Positions 32,693-44,534 of a stretch of DNA of 46,960 nt are shown piece after piece (within the stretch, counting starts at the first letter, position 1; every line of letters starts with the position of its first letter). The position numbers and the translations under genes are program-made. The DNA comes from Viridothelium virens (taxonomy: Eukaryota > Ascomycota > Dothideomycetes > Trypetheliales > Trypetheliaceae): assembly GCA_010094025.1 (NCBI GenBank), contig ML991775.1, positions 692,501-739,460 on the forward strand, in the 5' to 3' direction. Under the pieces are notes generated by a model. That model was given only the letters and a program-made list of their open reading frames with translations. It made no database searches and had not been told where the DNA came from.

Positions 32693-34625
32693 ATGCCACC
32701 AGCAGTGAACCGCTTTGGCCCCAACCATCTCTCCAACCCATTCGCTCATATCACCCCGGCTGGTCAAGGACAACAACAACCTCAAGCTCAACAAGGCGGC
32801 CTCCCACAAACCTCACACCTCCCACACCATCAAAATCCTCAAGTTCATGCAAATCTCGGCGGTGGCCATCCTGCTTTCGCCGCATCACCTAACAATGCCG
32901 TCAACCCATTCAGCATTGCCAGTGGGGGAAATGTCGGACTGCGAAGTGGATTTATGGGTGGCGGCGCTGGTGGCGCTGGAGGAGCAAGCGGTGGGGCTTT
33001 AGGTGGAGGAGGAGGTGGAGCAGGCGGAGGTGCTGGAGGAGGTGGTCTCGGCGGTGCACTAGGTGGAGGACTGGGCGGAGGGAATCTTGTTGGTGGAGGA
33101 GGGAACATGGGGAGTACGGGTGGCATGGGCCTGGCGTCAAGAGAAGCACAATTGGCATATCAGCATGGCGCGAATTTACAGGAGCAGGCAGCGTTCAACT
33201 CGGCAGTGACCGCTGGAGGGCAGCAGAAGGGTGTACATTCAAGAATACGAGACGTGTGGAAACATAACTTGCACTCGGAGTTTGAGACTTTGAGGCAATT
33301 GGTGCATCGATATACTTATATTAGTATGGTGAGTCAGTCTTATGTCTCAGCCCTTTCAGACGAGAGAAGATTTGTCGACAGTCCCCGTTGAAAAGCAAAA
33401 GAAGACTTGAGCTTGACAATGTAGCGCAGCTCGAACTTGATGAGTGATGGCCGCTGCTAACAACACGTAGGATACGGAATTCCCAGGTGTCGTTGCAAGG
33501 CCAATGGGCCATTTCCCCACAAAATCAGACTACCACTATCAAACATTACGATGCAACGCCGATCTGCTGAAGATAATACAGCTAGGCATCACGCTCTGGT
33601 CCCCAGAGGGTGAGGTAGCACCCCCTCAAGCAATATCCGGACTCTCATCAGAAAGACAAGGCTTTTCGACTCAATCCAAGTTGTGTCCATGCACGTGGCA
33701 ATTCAATTTCCAGTTCGACCAAGATGGTGACATGGCCAACGAAGAATCCATTGAAGTCCTTGCGAAAGCTGGATTAGATGTCAATCGTTGCAAGAGTGAG
33801 GGTATTGATCCAAATGACTTCGCCTCCCTCCTCATTACATCCGGTCTCGTCTCTAACGATGATGTACATTGGATCTCATTTCACTCCGGATACGATGTTG
33901 CCTACCTTGTCAAACTCATGTGGTGCAAACCACTTCCCGGCGAGGAGGACGAATTTTATGAGCTCGTCAAAAAATTCTTTCCCAATCTCTGGGATACCAA
34001 ATTTCTCCAGCGTCAGGCCCAGCGCATTGTCCAGGACCAACAAGGGAATAACCGCAGCTCCTTCTCTCCACAGTCAGCTATTGGATCGCAAACACCGCTG
34101 TCGCCTCAAGCCGTCAATATATTCAACAACCTCGGTACTAAATCGTCCCTTCAAGACCTTGCCGATGAACTCGGTTGTCACCGCATAGGTATTCCGCACT
34201 CTGCTGGCTCTGACGCCTGGCTCACAGGCATGGTCTTCTGGGCCATGCGATCCAAGATTTTCGATGGCAACCCACCCGAAGAATACAAGAACCAGATGTG
34301 GGGCCTCAATGGCGTTCCTCCCCCCGCCTCAGCCTCTTCCCAAGCTGCTGCTCTCGCTGCCCAACAACACGGGCAAGGCGGTCGCGGTTCGACGAATGAT
34401 GGGAGTGGGCCGATAGGATACCATACGGGCGGCACACCAGCGACGCATCGTAGTGAAGTCAGCGGTGCGCCTAGCACGCCGACGACGAACCATCCTGGAC
34501 TGGTAGGGCATGGTGGGACGCCCGGACCTCAGGGACACCACGCAGGTGGCGGTGCAGGATTTGGCACAATGACCTCAGGTGGTGGAGCCGGTGGTGTCTT
34601 TGGCAACTTTCAGTACGGGAAATGA
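32693..34625 (+). CDS. pop2: CAF1/POP2 deadenylase of the CCR4-NOT complex, about 596 aa
   Basis: Two exons, 32693-33328 and 33471-34625, are separated by a 142-nt intron (donor GTGAGT, branch GCTAAC, acceptor CGTAG). The DEDD nuclease residues are all present: D213 and E215 in MDTEFPG, D354 in FHSGYDVAYL, and D460 with its preceding His in PHSAGSDAWL. The nuclease core starts at IRDVWKHNLHSEFETLRQLV. An insertion of about 40 Gln/Ser-rich residues lies between WDTKFL and SLQDLADELG, absent from metazoan CNOT7. A 190-residue N-terminal extension includes an almost pure Gly/Ala tract (about residues 83-150). The C-terminal ~100 residues are also Gly/Pro-rich. The enzyme shortens mRNA poly(A) tails as part of CCR4-NOT in the cytoplasm. 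Confidence 0.95.
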
Positions 34626-35552
34626 TCGACTCCGTACACGCGAACCCAACACGATTGATCATATACTAATACTCTATACCTTATACGACGAGGCCCTTTG
34701 ACGCCTACAATATATGCATCTTTATATTCGCATAACCCTTATATGCACTGTGACATATATGTCTATCATCACTGACCAGATATACTCCTTCCTCCGCCAG
34801 CCCTCGTCCTTATTCGCCATCCTCGCTCTTCCTCTTAATCCTCCTTCCTTTATCTCTGCTACTATTCACTAAATAAGTACGTGCCCTAGGCTCGATGCTT
34901 GCGCTCAATCCTTCCGACCTCTGTCAACACTGTCATCCCAGAACCCCATGTTTTCAGCCGGCGCTGCCCCCGTTTCCCGCCACAATTCCTACGTTTTAAG
35001 GCGCAATCGTATCTGGCATCGGTCCCGTGGGATTTCCTGGAGCCGCTGACACCAGCAACGAAAATACCGTGTCAATGGGTCGACGAGTAGGGACGAGTGG
35101 GTTAGCTTAGAGTAGGGAAGGGATAGTGGTTCAGAGAAAAACTGGATGTTGACCGATGAGAGGAGTTTAGGAATGCTTTGATATCTTTCATTGGTGTGTA
35201 TCTGGCTTTCCAGGGGATTCTGGATTGGTGGCTTGCTTTGCTTGGAAATGGGATAGAACGAGGGATTGCCCGACTCCTGACATGGGCTACGCATTCATAA
35301 GAGCAAGGCCAATTTGCGGTGGATAGTGAAGCAGGATGCCAAAGTCCATCTCCCAAGTCACCGGATCTCACTCTTTCGAAGAGGACTATCAGAGTTTGAA
35401 CATGTAATCGTAATAGCTATTGCTACATCCCATGGAACACCACTACAAATGCACTTCCGTATGATCAACGATGCATAAAGTCTCAAAATCAAGAAAATGC
35501 TCGCCTCCAGAACTCCGTGTGCCACGTCTGGCTTTCTAGAAGATCACCATCA
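34626..35552. other. Convergent 3' regions, about 930 bp
   Basis: AT-rich near 34640-34760 with TATATG-type runs, as expected for a fungal 3' UTR. No gene is recognised. Confidence 0.4.
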
Positions 35553-38500
35553 TCACGTCTGCCACATGTACTCACTCAACTGCAACAAATGATCATCCAT
35601 CGCCCTCTTCGCACTCACAGCCACATCTCTCTTGTCTCCCCTCACGGCCTCCGAATAGCACAACTCCACTAACACTTTCATCTCATCATACGAGAATACC
35701 ACTGCGCCCAACTCCTCCCCCTTCTCCCTCGCCGCCTGCGCCTCCTTCGCCCGGCCCACCACCGCATCCGGGCCCTGGCTGAACAGCGCGAAGAACTCGG
35801 CACTCCGGTGCAGACTCGCAGCGGGCTCGATATTCTTGAGGTTCTGCTGCAGGACGAGGATGTCGAGCTGCATGCGGCCACAACCGTGCTCGTTCATCGT
35901 GTTGACACGGGCGGCGGCGTGCAGCAGGAGGGCATCCATGAGGACGCCGAGCCCTGTGGTGACGAAGCGGCGCTGGGGGAGGCGGAAGTAGGTGCTGAGT
36001 TCCTCGTCGAAACCGTTGAGGTCGGCGTTCAGGGTGAGGATGCCGGGGTCGGGCTCGCCGACGGGGGAGGATAGGGCGTAGGCGCCGGCGAGGGAGGAGG
36101 TAAGGTGGTGGAGGGTGTGGACGCGGAGTTCGAGGTGGAGGGTGCGGAGGACGAGATCGGCGAGGTAGTGGTAGTTGTTCACGACGCTGTCGAAGATCTG
36201 AGCGGTCTCGGGGTTTAGCGGGAGATATGCGGAGCGGTCGTCGAGGTCGGAGATAGGAGAATTTTCCGATGAGCCAAGCGCTGTCCAGCGGCGTTTCGGA
36301 CCTGAACGAGACGTGCTACGTGAGCTGTCGACTGCGCGATGAGATATGTAGCGTAGTGACTTGGCACGCGCGCCGAGCCATTTCATAGAAGTGTAGAGGA
36401 GGCAGAGGGCGGCAATATTCTTGCGATCGGAAACGAGGTCGGAATCTTCAAGAGGGCGTTCACGAGTAGATAAAATCAAGTGCTCGACTTCTTTGTCGAT
36501 AAGCTGCTGAAATGCAGCCCCGTCGAGAGAAGGATCGGATAGAGCAGAAACAACATCGGATAAGTCGCCTGATTCAGCGAAAAAGGCAGCAGCCTTGAGC
36601 GTACGACCTCCGCCACCTTGGAATTGCGGACGCGAGACCATGGCTTTGAACCAGCCCCGGCATTTGTCGAAATATGTGCTCATTTGTGTGATAATTAGCT
36701 GGCTAAAAGCTTGATCGTGCGGTAGGCTGCTCAGCATGGTGCATACTGCAGACACAAGATTATAAAATCGGATAGTCCCCTTGAAGATAGGTTTCTGGGC
36801 ATAGGATTCCCATTGGGCGTCCGTCTGAAAGGCATCGAGTTCAACGAAAATTTGAGCGCACAGATCCATCAGTGTTTCATCAAGTTGTGGTTGGAAGACA
36901 TTTACAAGGAAGTCGTCGAGGAAGGAAGTCAGCGTGCTCATGATAATATCTGGGCCGGGGGGAACGATTTCTTTGAGACGATCGAGGAATGTAAGGGATG
37001 GCGGAAGAAGAACACCCATGTTGAAGACGGTCGGATCTATGAGGAGCTTGTGACCAGTGGCAGATCCATCTTGAAGAGTGTTGGTATCGGTGGAGACGAC
37101 ACCATCCTGCTTTCTAGAATCAGAGACAAGACCTGGAACAGATGATTTGAGAATAGCTTCAAGATCCTCTCTCTCCGTTGCAAGTTCGGTGGCTTTGTCA
37201 TCTAGGTCCGCAAGCTTGAACATCTTCTGTCATCGAGTCAGAATCGAAACGAAGATCAAATGCCATAAACCTTACCTTTGCTCTATCGCGTTGACTTCGT
37301 TGGAAGACGCTTCCGCCTCGTTCGCCACTAGTACCTGCACCATAGCCGCCATCTGTTGCGAGATAATCATGAAGCAGGGATTTGATCTGTCCAGTTTTAT
37401 GTGAGTATACTAGAAGATCGAGTGATATGCAATGGGCTCTGCCTACCTCATTTTGATATAGCTTCCAAAGTTCTTTGAAGTTGCCTGTCATACTTGCGGT
37501 ATCCCCGAAACCATCTCGCCTAGAAATCCCAGCGACAATATCGTGTACAGCTCGGTGGCCTTCTGCGATGGCCTCGAATTTTGTATAAATGGTCCATAAG
37601 AGATCTCGTAACACTCTTGACCTTGCATCTGTACCTGATGTGATGATTTCGATGCCAACCTGTTGGGTAGACGTGAAGCCTCGAAGACTACTTGGATGCC
37701 TTTGATCAACTTCGGTATTGGACTTTTCTACTATTCTGAATAGCTCGACGGGCATTCGCTGCTCAATACTCTCCATAGCAGTCTCCAGCCGACCCATTTT
37801 GTTTAGTGACTCAAGAATGAGCTGGATATAGCGAAAAGTGTCGGCCTCTGGATTGCGATTGACATCTTCTGTCATGTGTGCCGAAGTGTCTAAACCGTCC
37901 AGAAACTCATACAAGTGTCTCCGGCCAGAATCCAAAATTGATGATGGAGCATCAGATCCGCCACCTTTCGACTGTGCTTGGGTATGCACCTTCCATCGGT
38001 TTTCGCAATAAGGTGATTTTAAATAGAGATGGCTATGCAGCTCTTCGATCAGAATGTCAGTCAGCGAATGCTCTTGATTGCTGAGATAAACCCTGAGGTC
38101 ACTCAAAGCTCCAATATTCTCCATATCAGATCGTCGTATAAGTCTGAGGGCGTCTTGAAGCACCTCTACAGCGCTAATAAATCGTTTTTCAGATATTCTA
38201 CCCTCCAATTTTTCCGGCACTAATTGTACTTCCTCTATCAAGGCAAGCAGCTGAAGCATATCGTCATAATTTTGAGATGTAGTCGCAAAGCCCTTTAGCT
38301 CAGGCTTCGTGGTAGACAAGTTGAATCGAGCCTGGACGAGAGATTCTTTGAGATCTCGAACACGAGCTTGAGAAGCCTGAATGCTGGATTGAATTTTGTG
38401 AAAAGTCCCAATGGAGCTATTGAAGCCTTGGTGGTGTTCGTTCACAATCGTCTTCAGCGCATCGTGTAGCTGCTGATTCGTGTCTTTGAATTGTCCGTAT

Positions 38501-38991
38501 TGGTTAGCAAGACCGAGAGAACTCGTATCCAGCAGTTTGAGTGCAATTTGAACAGGCACGCACTCCCGCTCCGTCATGAAAGCCCACTGTCTGTCGATGT
38601 AGCCCAGGACATCCTCCATCTGCCTCGTCCCGTCACCCACACCAGGACTTCCTTCGGGCCGGCTCCTGCTTCTGCTGTTGTTCCATTTATCCTTATCTCC
38701 GCTCCTTCTATTTGCACGTCGTCTTTCCAGCTCAGCTGGCTTGCCCACCGGCGAAGGTTGATAATTTCGGATGTCGCCGAACCCGCCATAACCTCCATAG
38801 CCCCCAGGACGTCCGGCTCTTCTCGAGGGTTGTTCTTCTGCTCTCTCACGGCTTCGGCTACTACTATCGTTGCTCGGGTCCCTCAATTGTCCGACTCGAC
38901 TGGAAAGGTAAGGGTCCGAGTCGTTGTACCCGTTGCGGTAATCTCCATTGCCATTGCCATTGCCATTCAAGGCATACGGATTGCGAGACAT
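35553..38991 (-). CDS. sec8: Exocyst complex component SEC8, about 1109 aa
   Basis: Three exons on the minus strand, 38991-37447, 37386-37276 and 37226-35553, join in phase 0. The first ~120 residues are disordered (NG repeats, Arg/Ser-rich, Gly/Tyr-rich). They are followed by the canonical Sec8 N-terminal domain: MEDVLGYIDRQWAFMTERECVPVQIALKLLD, IVNEHHQGFNSSIGTFHKIQSSI, TKPELKGFATTSQNYDDMLQ, ISEKRFISAVEVLQDALRLIRRS and LTDILIEELHSHLYLKSPYC. The C-terminal 560 residues are helical, as expected for CATCHR-type rods. Length matches fungal Sec8. The protein tethers post-Golgi vesicles at growth sites as part of the octameric exocyst. The first intron is 60 nt, frame-preserving and stop-free. The gene is divergent from SEC61 alpha. 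Confidence 0.95.
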
Positions 38992-39309
38992 TGTCGGGTG
39001 AAAGTGTCCAAGGAGAATCGAAGCCGGTCAGGCTCAGAGGCCTGCAGCGGAGGAAATCAGCAGGCTAGAGGGGAAAGCATTGAGCAAAATCATGATGCCG
39101 TCTTTGGTGTTCCATGTGTAAACCCTGGCTGGGAAATCAAATCTGATCGAATTGGGTTTAGGCGGGCGATGCTGGCGAAGAACCACCTTAATCCTCCAAC
39201 TGTCCTCACACCTCCGTATTCCGATATTTTCCCCCCATTTCCACCAACCTCTTCATTACCATCGCCGCTCCCTTTCCACCGTTCTTTGCAAGGCTCAGCA
39301 GCTGCCAAG
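38992..39309. promoter_or_regulatory. 318-bp bidirectional promoter region (SEC8 / SEC61 alpha)
   Basis: Only 318 bp separate the start codons of two divergent secretory-pathway genes, so both promoters and 5' UTRs must fit here. The right part is C/T-rich on the plus strand, ending just before the SEC61 start. No TATA box is seen. Confidence 0.6.
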
Positions 39310-41350
39310 ATGTCGAGCCGTAAGTTCATCCCCCTCATTTTACTCCAAACGAAACGCTCTTTGCTCAATGGAGAGCTATTGAGTATATGAACATCCTCCC
39401 CTGCGCGGTGGTAGTTCGCTCTGCTCAACGGTATCATACTGAACAAACACCTCCCCTTTAGAGGGCGTAGGTGTTTCTACCTGAGTTTGCTGTTTGCGCA
39501 TTTCATGAGAGGCTCTTCAGCTACCAATGATACTACGAAGCACACACGTTACCCTGTTCCGAACGCCCACTAACTTTTGGCTTTACAGTACGCTTTCTCG
39601 ACCTTGTCAAGCCCTTTCTCCCTTTACTACCGGAGGTCTCCTCGCCGGAGACCCGGACACCATTTCAGCAGAGGCTCATGTGGACCGGGGTGAGCATTAT
39701 TGCATATCCTACCTTGATCCGCTGGGCGGTATATCAAGAAATAAACAAAACGCTAAGGTGCTATGCAGGTCACGCTGTTGATCTTCTTAGTCATGAGCCA
39801 AATGCCTCTTGTGAGAACCTTGATGGATGTCAAATCAGGATCAAGTCTAATCAGGAACAAATAGTATGGCATCGTCTCGTCAGATACCTCTGATCCACTG
39901 TACTGGCTTCGAATGATGTTGGCGAGTAATCGAGGAACTCTAATGGAACTTGGAATCACGCCCATCATCTCTTCTGGAATGGTCTTTCAGCTTCTAGCCG
40001 GTACTCATTTGATTGATGTACGGCACAGAACTTTGGGAACAATGAGTGAGCAGTGCTAAAGATTACACAGGTAAATTTGGACCTCAAAACTGATCGCGAG
40101 CTGTACCAGACGGCGCAGAAGCGTAAGTGCCAAGCCACCACTTATAGACTATTTTTCTGCTAATCAACTCATTTCAGTCCTCGCCATCATTCTCTCCTTC
40201 GGCCAGGCTTGTGTTTACGTCCTGACCGGCCTCTACGGCCAACCTTCCGATCTTGGCGCCGGCGTTTGTGTCCTACTCGTCGTGCAACTTGTGGTCGCCG
40301 GTCTCATTGTCATTCTCCTTGATGAACTTCTTCAAAAGGGTTACGGTCTCGGATCCGGTATCTCCCTTTTTATCGCTACAAACATCTGCGAGTCTATCAT
40401 CTGGAAAGCTTTCTCGCCCACAACTATCAACACTGGACGTGGTCCTGAATTCGAAGGCGCTGTAATTGCCCTATTCCACCTTCTCATAACCTGGCCGAAC
40501 AAACAGCTTGCCCTCCGTGAAGCCTTCTACCGTCAAAACTTGCCCAACATCATGAACCTCCTCTCGACTGTCCTTGTTTTTGCGGCTGTAATCTACCTTC
40601 AGGGCTTCCGCGTTGAAATTCCCGTCAAATCCTCTCGCCAACGGGGCATGCGCGGCTCGTACCCCGTTCGTCTATTCTACACCTCCAATATGCCGATCAT
40701 GCTTCAGTCCGCCCTCTCTTCCAACATCTTCCTCGTATCTCAAATGCTCTTCACTCGTTTCCCCGAGAACCTCCTTGTCCGTCTTATCGGTGTCTGGGAG
40801 CCAAAGGAAGGATCCGCGCAGCTGTTTGCCGCATCTGGTGTTGCGTATTACATGTCGCCACCTCTGTCTCTTACTGCGGCACTTTTAGATCCCCTCCACA
40901 CTGCCGTCTATGTTGTCTACATGCTCATTGCGTGTGCCGTCTTTAGCAAGACCTGGATCGAAGTGTCTGGCTCTGCACCCAGAGATGTTGCGAAACAGCT
41001 TAAAGAGCAGGGACTTGTTATGGCGGGACACAGAGAGCAGAGTATGTACAAGGAACTTAAAAGGGTAATTCCTACGGCAGCCGCTTTCGGTGGTGCCTGT
41101 ATCGGTGCACTCAGTGTTGCAAGCGATTTGCTCGGTGCCCTTGGAAGTGGAACCGGAATTCTATTAGCGGTCACGTAAGTTATTCGTTTCTTCGACTATC
41201 CCCGCCCACATCCTGTTCCCAAAACAGGTTCGTCTGCTTTCATGAATAATGAACTGACTTCAGGTCTATGATAGGATCATCTATAGCTATTTCGAAATTG
41301 CCGCCAAGGAGGGCGATATGGCTGGTCTGAAGGGTATGGTGATGGGCTAA
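39310..41350 (+). CDS. sec61: SEC61 alpha subunit of the ER protein translocon, 476 aa
   Basis: Seven exons join in phase: 39310-39319, 39589-39689, 39769-39810, 39865-40017, 40071-40122, 40178-41174 and 41275-41350. The first exon is only 10 nt (Met-Ser-Ser plus one base), followed by a 269-nt intron. The product is near-identical in layout to fungal Sec61: [17 protein letters not shown] at the N-terminus, the plug region [58 protein letters not shown], the ribosome-binding loop [25 protein letters not shown]-like [10 protein letters not shown], and the C-terminal [12 protein letters not shown]. Ten TM helices are expected. It forms the co- and post-translational protein-conducting channel of the ER. 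Length equals that of orthologues. Confidence 0.97.
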
Positions 41351-43190
41351 TTGTAAGTTATGCGTGTGGATGAGTGTCATTTGTCTTGTGCGCACGAAAG
41401 CATCGACTACGATGGCTTCAAGACAATCAAGACGTGATCATGGCATGGACAACTACTTCGCGGGCAGCAGTGACCTCTTTCAGCAACGCCGTCAAAAGTA
41501 TTGAAGTGGTTCGTATAAAAATCGTCCCTGGAAATTGAAAGAACCGAAAAAACTCTGCGGTGTCCTGAGTATCTTTCCTGGTCATCAGGAAACATAAGCG
41601 GTGGCGCTGTTGCATTTGATTGGACTGGCCGATTGGGTGCGATGTAAATATATCTACCAGATCTCCTATACTACCATGAAAAGTACCTTTTCAATTCTCA
41701 AGAGCCCCATGGCTTCTCTTCGCGTAGGTCGGCTGGCACCGCCATCCCCCAAGTCCTGGGTCCGGGACAAGGACGAGCCATCTTCCTAGAGATTTCCCAT
41801 TTCCTATTGCGCGCAGGTACGTTTTCCAGTTTGGCCTCCTAACCAATATGGGCCCATCACAACCCAAAGCTGTTCCCATGATGGTGAAGCTGAAGAACGC
41901 TCAACGGACAGCCAAAAGCTACAGGTATTGACCGAAATGACTTTTTGCGTTCATACAGGAATCAGCTAGTATCCATCTCTCTCCGAGGCTATCAAGGCAA
42001 GACTTGGTGCGGGAAGAAATCCTTTACCAAACTATCTCCAAAGACACCCTCCAAGATTGCTATCGTCACTCCTTCTAGTCTCTTCGGATTCGTTTTCCGT
42101 TCCAGTGTTTTTGTGATCATTCCTGTCTTTGATTTGTGCCATGGTTTAGAATTGTCTTATTTAGCACTCGGATCGAAATCGGATCTCCCTGAACCCCATT
42201 CTAGTGTCGCGATGCCTGCATAAGGTTTGGAGCTCTGTCTAGGAACTGGAGTCGACGCATGTCGTTGATGAGCTAGAGGTTTCTCGCTCTCGTCAGAAGG
42301 AACTAGGCAGATCTCTGATAATGGGACGTCCAGTCATTCCTTTCGTCTGATGTTTCGTGAGGTGAGGAAGGAAAAGCCAGACAAATGGAGGGGGAGTTGA
42401 ACCACGATCAAGGCTGTTTCATCAAAGTTACGTTAGTGATCACTGATCGATTGCAGCGACAGGTGGAACCGAATCAAGGCCGTTGAAGAGGGTAATTGCG
42501 GCAAAGCGGCGGCAAAGCGGCGGCAAAGCGGTGGCGAAGGCGGCACTGAGTGCTGACTTTGTTGGATTGGTCATCTTTGCCATCAAACATGCTGATATAC
42601 ATCAAGTTACAAGAGACAGTCACACTCGATCCAGATTTACTACGGGCCAGAATCCAAAACGGCATAGGGAGGCAGCCCTAGGGTTTCGTGCCGCTCCGCG
42701 GCGCCTTGTGCGCGAGGGTAAAAGCAACCTCAACGCATAGAGCCCAGAACGTGGTCTCATAGACTCATCGTACGCACTACATCATCCGTAATATCACGTC
42801 ATTCGTCGAGGCATGACTACAAACGATCAGTGTGATCTTCACGATAGCTGGCACAACTCATGGGCTAAGACAACTTGGCCAAGCGAACGGTCTCACGCAC
42901 CTTAACATCTGGTCCAATGCTCATGCGAATCAATCATTCCAGAGTCTTCAATATGAGAACAGTCTGTCGCTATTGCTCTTGCCACTACTGCCAAGCTAGA
43001 CTATCCCGGGACCGCGAAATTGCCTCCTATTGAAAGGGTCGGAGTCAGTGTTCGGGTCGCGATCGATTTGTAAGTACACGCAAAACATTAAGTCGGCAAA
43101 ATATAGTTCAGCTGTTGGCCGCTGGATTTTGTATCTTAACGTGACGAAAAATGTCTCAAGAACACGGTGCAGCGCCAAATGCGAGAGTTA
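41351..43190. other. Gene-poor region
   Basis: Open frames at 41601-41789 and 41945-42223 have no recognisable domain or splice structure. The stretch includes an 11-bp tandem repeat (listed separately). No tRNA, rRNA or intact transposon gene is seen. Confidence 0.4.
42496..42539 (+). repeat. 11-bp minisatellite, four units
   Basis: Units read TTGCGGCAAAG, CGGCGGCAAAG, CGGCGGCAAAG and CGGTGGCGAAG. The two central units are identical and the outer two are degenerate. Period and boundaries are directly visible. Confidence 0.85.
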
Positions 43191-43269
43191 CAGTACCAGG
43201 ACAAAAGTGTCCGGGCAATCCCCAGCAATATTCCCGCGCCAGCGAGCGGACACTCTTTTCGCATGACTG
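43191..43269 (-). mobile_element. 79-bp MITE-like element, copy 2 (intact, TA-flanked, Tc1/mariner type)
   Basis: The element is bounded by CAGT at its left end and ACTG at its right end. It is directly flanked by TA on both sides (43189-43190 and 43270-43271), as expected for Tc1/mariner-superfamily insertion. Imperfect terminal inverted repeats of about 26 bp share CAGT and an AGTGTCCG block (about 17 of 26 positions). It has no coding capacity. It is the inverted counterpart of the copy at 28055-28133. Confidence 0.7.
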
Positions 43270-43271
43270 TA

Positions 43272-44340
43272 TCAAAGGTAACTTGCGCATGCCTGCACAT
43301 ACTCCCTGATTTCTTGTTTTGGCTCCTTCCACCCATTCGAGTTCTATGCCTGAGGTCGGATTTCTAACGAACAAAGACACAGCCATCAATGCAATTGAAG
43401 TGGATGTCTGGGGGCAAAGATGTCTTGCTTTCCATACGAGTTAACGCACTCAACGAGTGCCTTCTTGCGAAATGAGGGGCACCCTGACTTGACAGATTGG
43501 CATGGTGCTTCCGAAAAGATGAGCCAATGGCCCAATGCAAAGGATCAGAACCGTCAACAGGGAGTGCAGAAAGCTCAAGCAAATATCATTTGTCGCGATC
43601 GATAAGATGACTGTGCCTTCTATATTGTTTAATCCTTTCTGGGGTTTGGCTTCCCGTCTTGGCTCTGGTCTGTATCCGGTTTCTTAACACAATCTGCGCC
43701 AAGGTCACATACACTCTTCTTGGGGCCAATCATGAAATGAGCCAACACTCAATCCATATATTGAGAACGAGGAAGGTTTTTTCTTTGCCTTTTTGACCAA
43801 ATCATATAACTTACGTGAGAGTGGCACAGGTCAGCAAACGGGCGACCTTAACTAGCAGGCCAATCTGCAAGTCATTTGACCTGTAACACGGACCGAGTTT
43901 CGAAAGCAGGCTTGTGGTCACCAGGAACGTGCATTCTTGTCTATGAGGCACAAGACTCTGACTCTGTGTGGACAGCAGTGAGACGATTCTGTGCCTCGTC
44001 GTCACTGTGGGGTTCAAAGACCAGGCAATATCTGCACATCAGCCCCAAATCTCCACAATGCCCATCTCGATTCGTCAAGGACATTCGACCACAATGATCT
44101 TTGACTGCTCTCTGTCACGACTTTGCAGATCTCCTTGGCAGTTCTTGACTTGTATGTACCTTCCTGGTACGTACCTTTCCGAAGATCACCAGATCACCTC
44201 AGATCTTTGATAGGGACAGTTGCGTCACGATTTGGATACTTAGCTGTCAACATGAGCTGTTCAAGGCGTGGAATGATGATGGTCTCCAACTAAACGTTGA
44301 AAACACGTTTCTGCTCATTGCTCTGATATTAGTACTCTTG
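43272..44340. other. Gene-poor region
   Basis: Short frames only; no family recognised. The right end includes upstream sequence of the secreted-protein gene at 44535. Confidence 0.4.
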
Positions 44341-44346
44341 TATAAA
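44341..44346 (+). promoter_or_regulatory. Putative TATA box of the secreted-protein gene
   Basis: TATAAA occurs about 190 bp upstream of the ATG at 44535, leaving room for a 5' UTR. It is assigned by sequence and position only. Confidence 0.35.
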
Positions 44347-44534
44347 GAAACCCTTAATCCCAAGCTTTGGATGCATAATCACAGTCTACGAAATCTAGTC
44401 AACTCTCTGAGCTGGTCTCATTCTCGATTTTTCTCTTGCTCGTTTAAAGAAGCCCTCAATTACCGATCTATTGCTCCCTGCATCCATCTTCCGTGTCACA
44501 CCTCCATCCAACGATAGCCAACAGAATCTTTGTC

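Noticed and set aside
32845-33126. Proline-rich minus-strand frame opposite POP2
   Set aside because: It is the reverse complement of the glycine codon tract of POP2, not a separate gene.
38491-39390. 299-codon plus-strand frame overlapping SEC8 and SEC61
   Set aside because: It is antisense to the SEC8 N-terminal coding region and crosses the divergent promoter and the first exon of SEC61.
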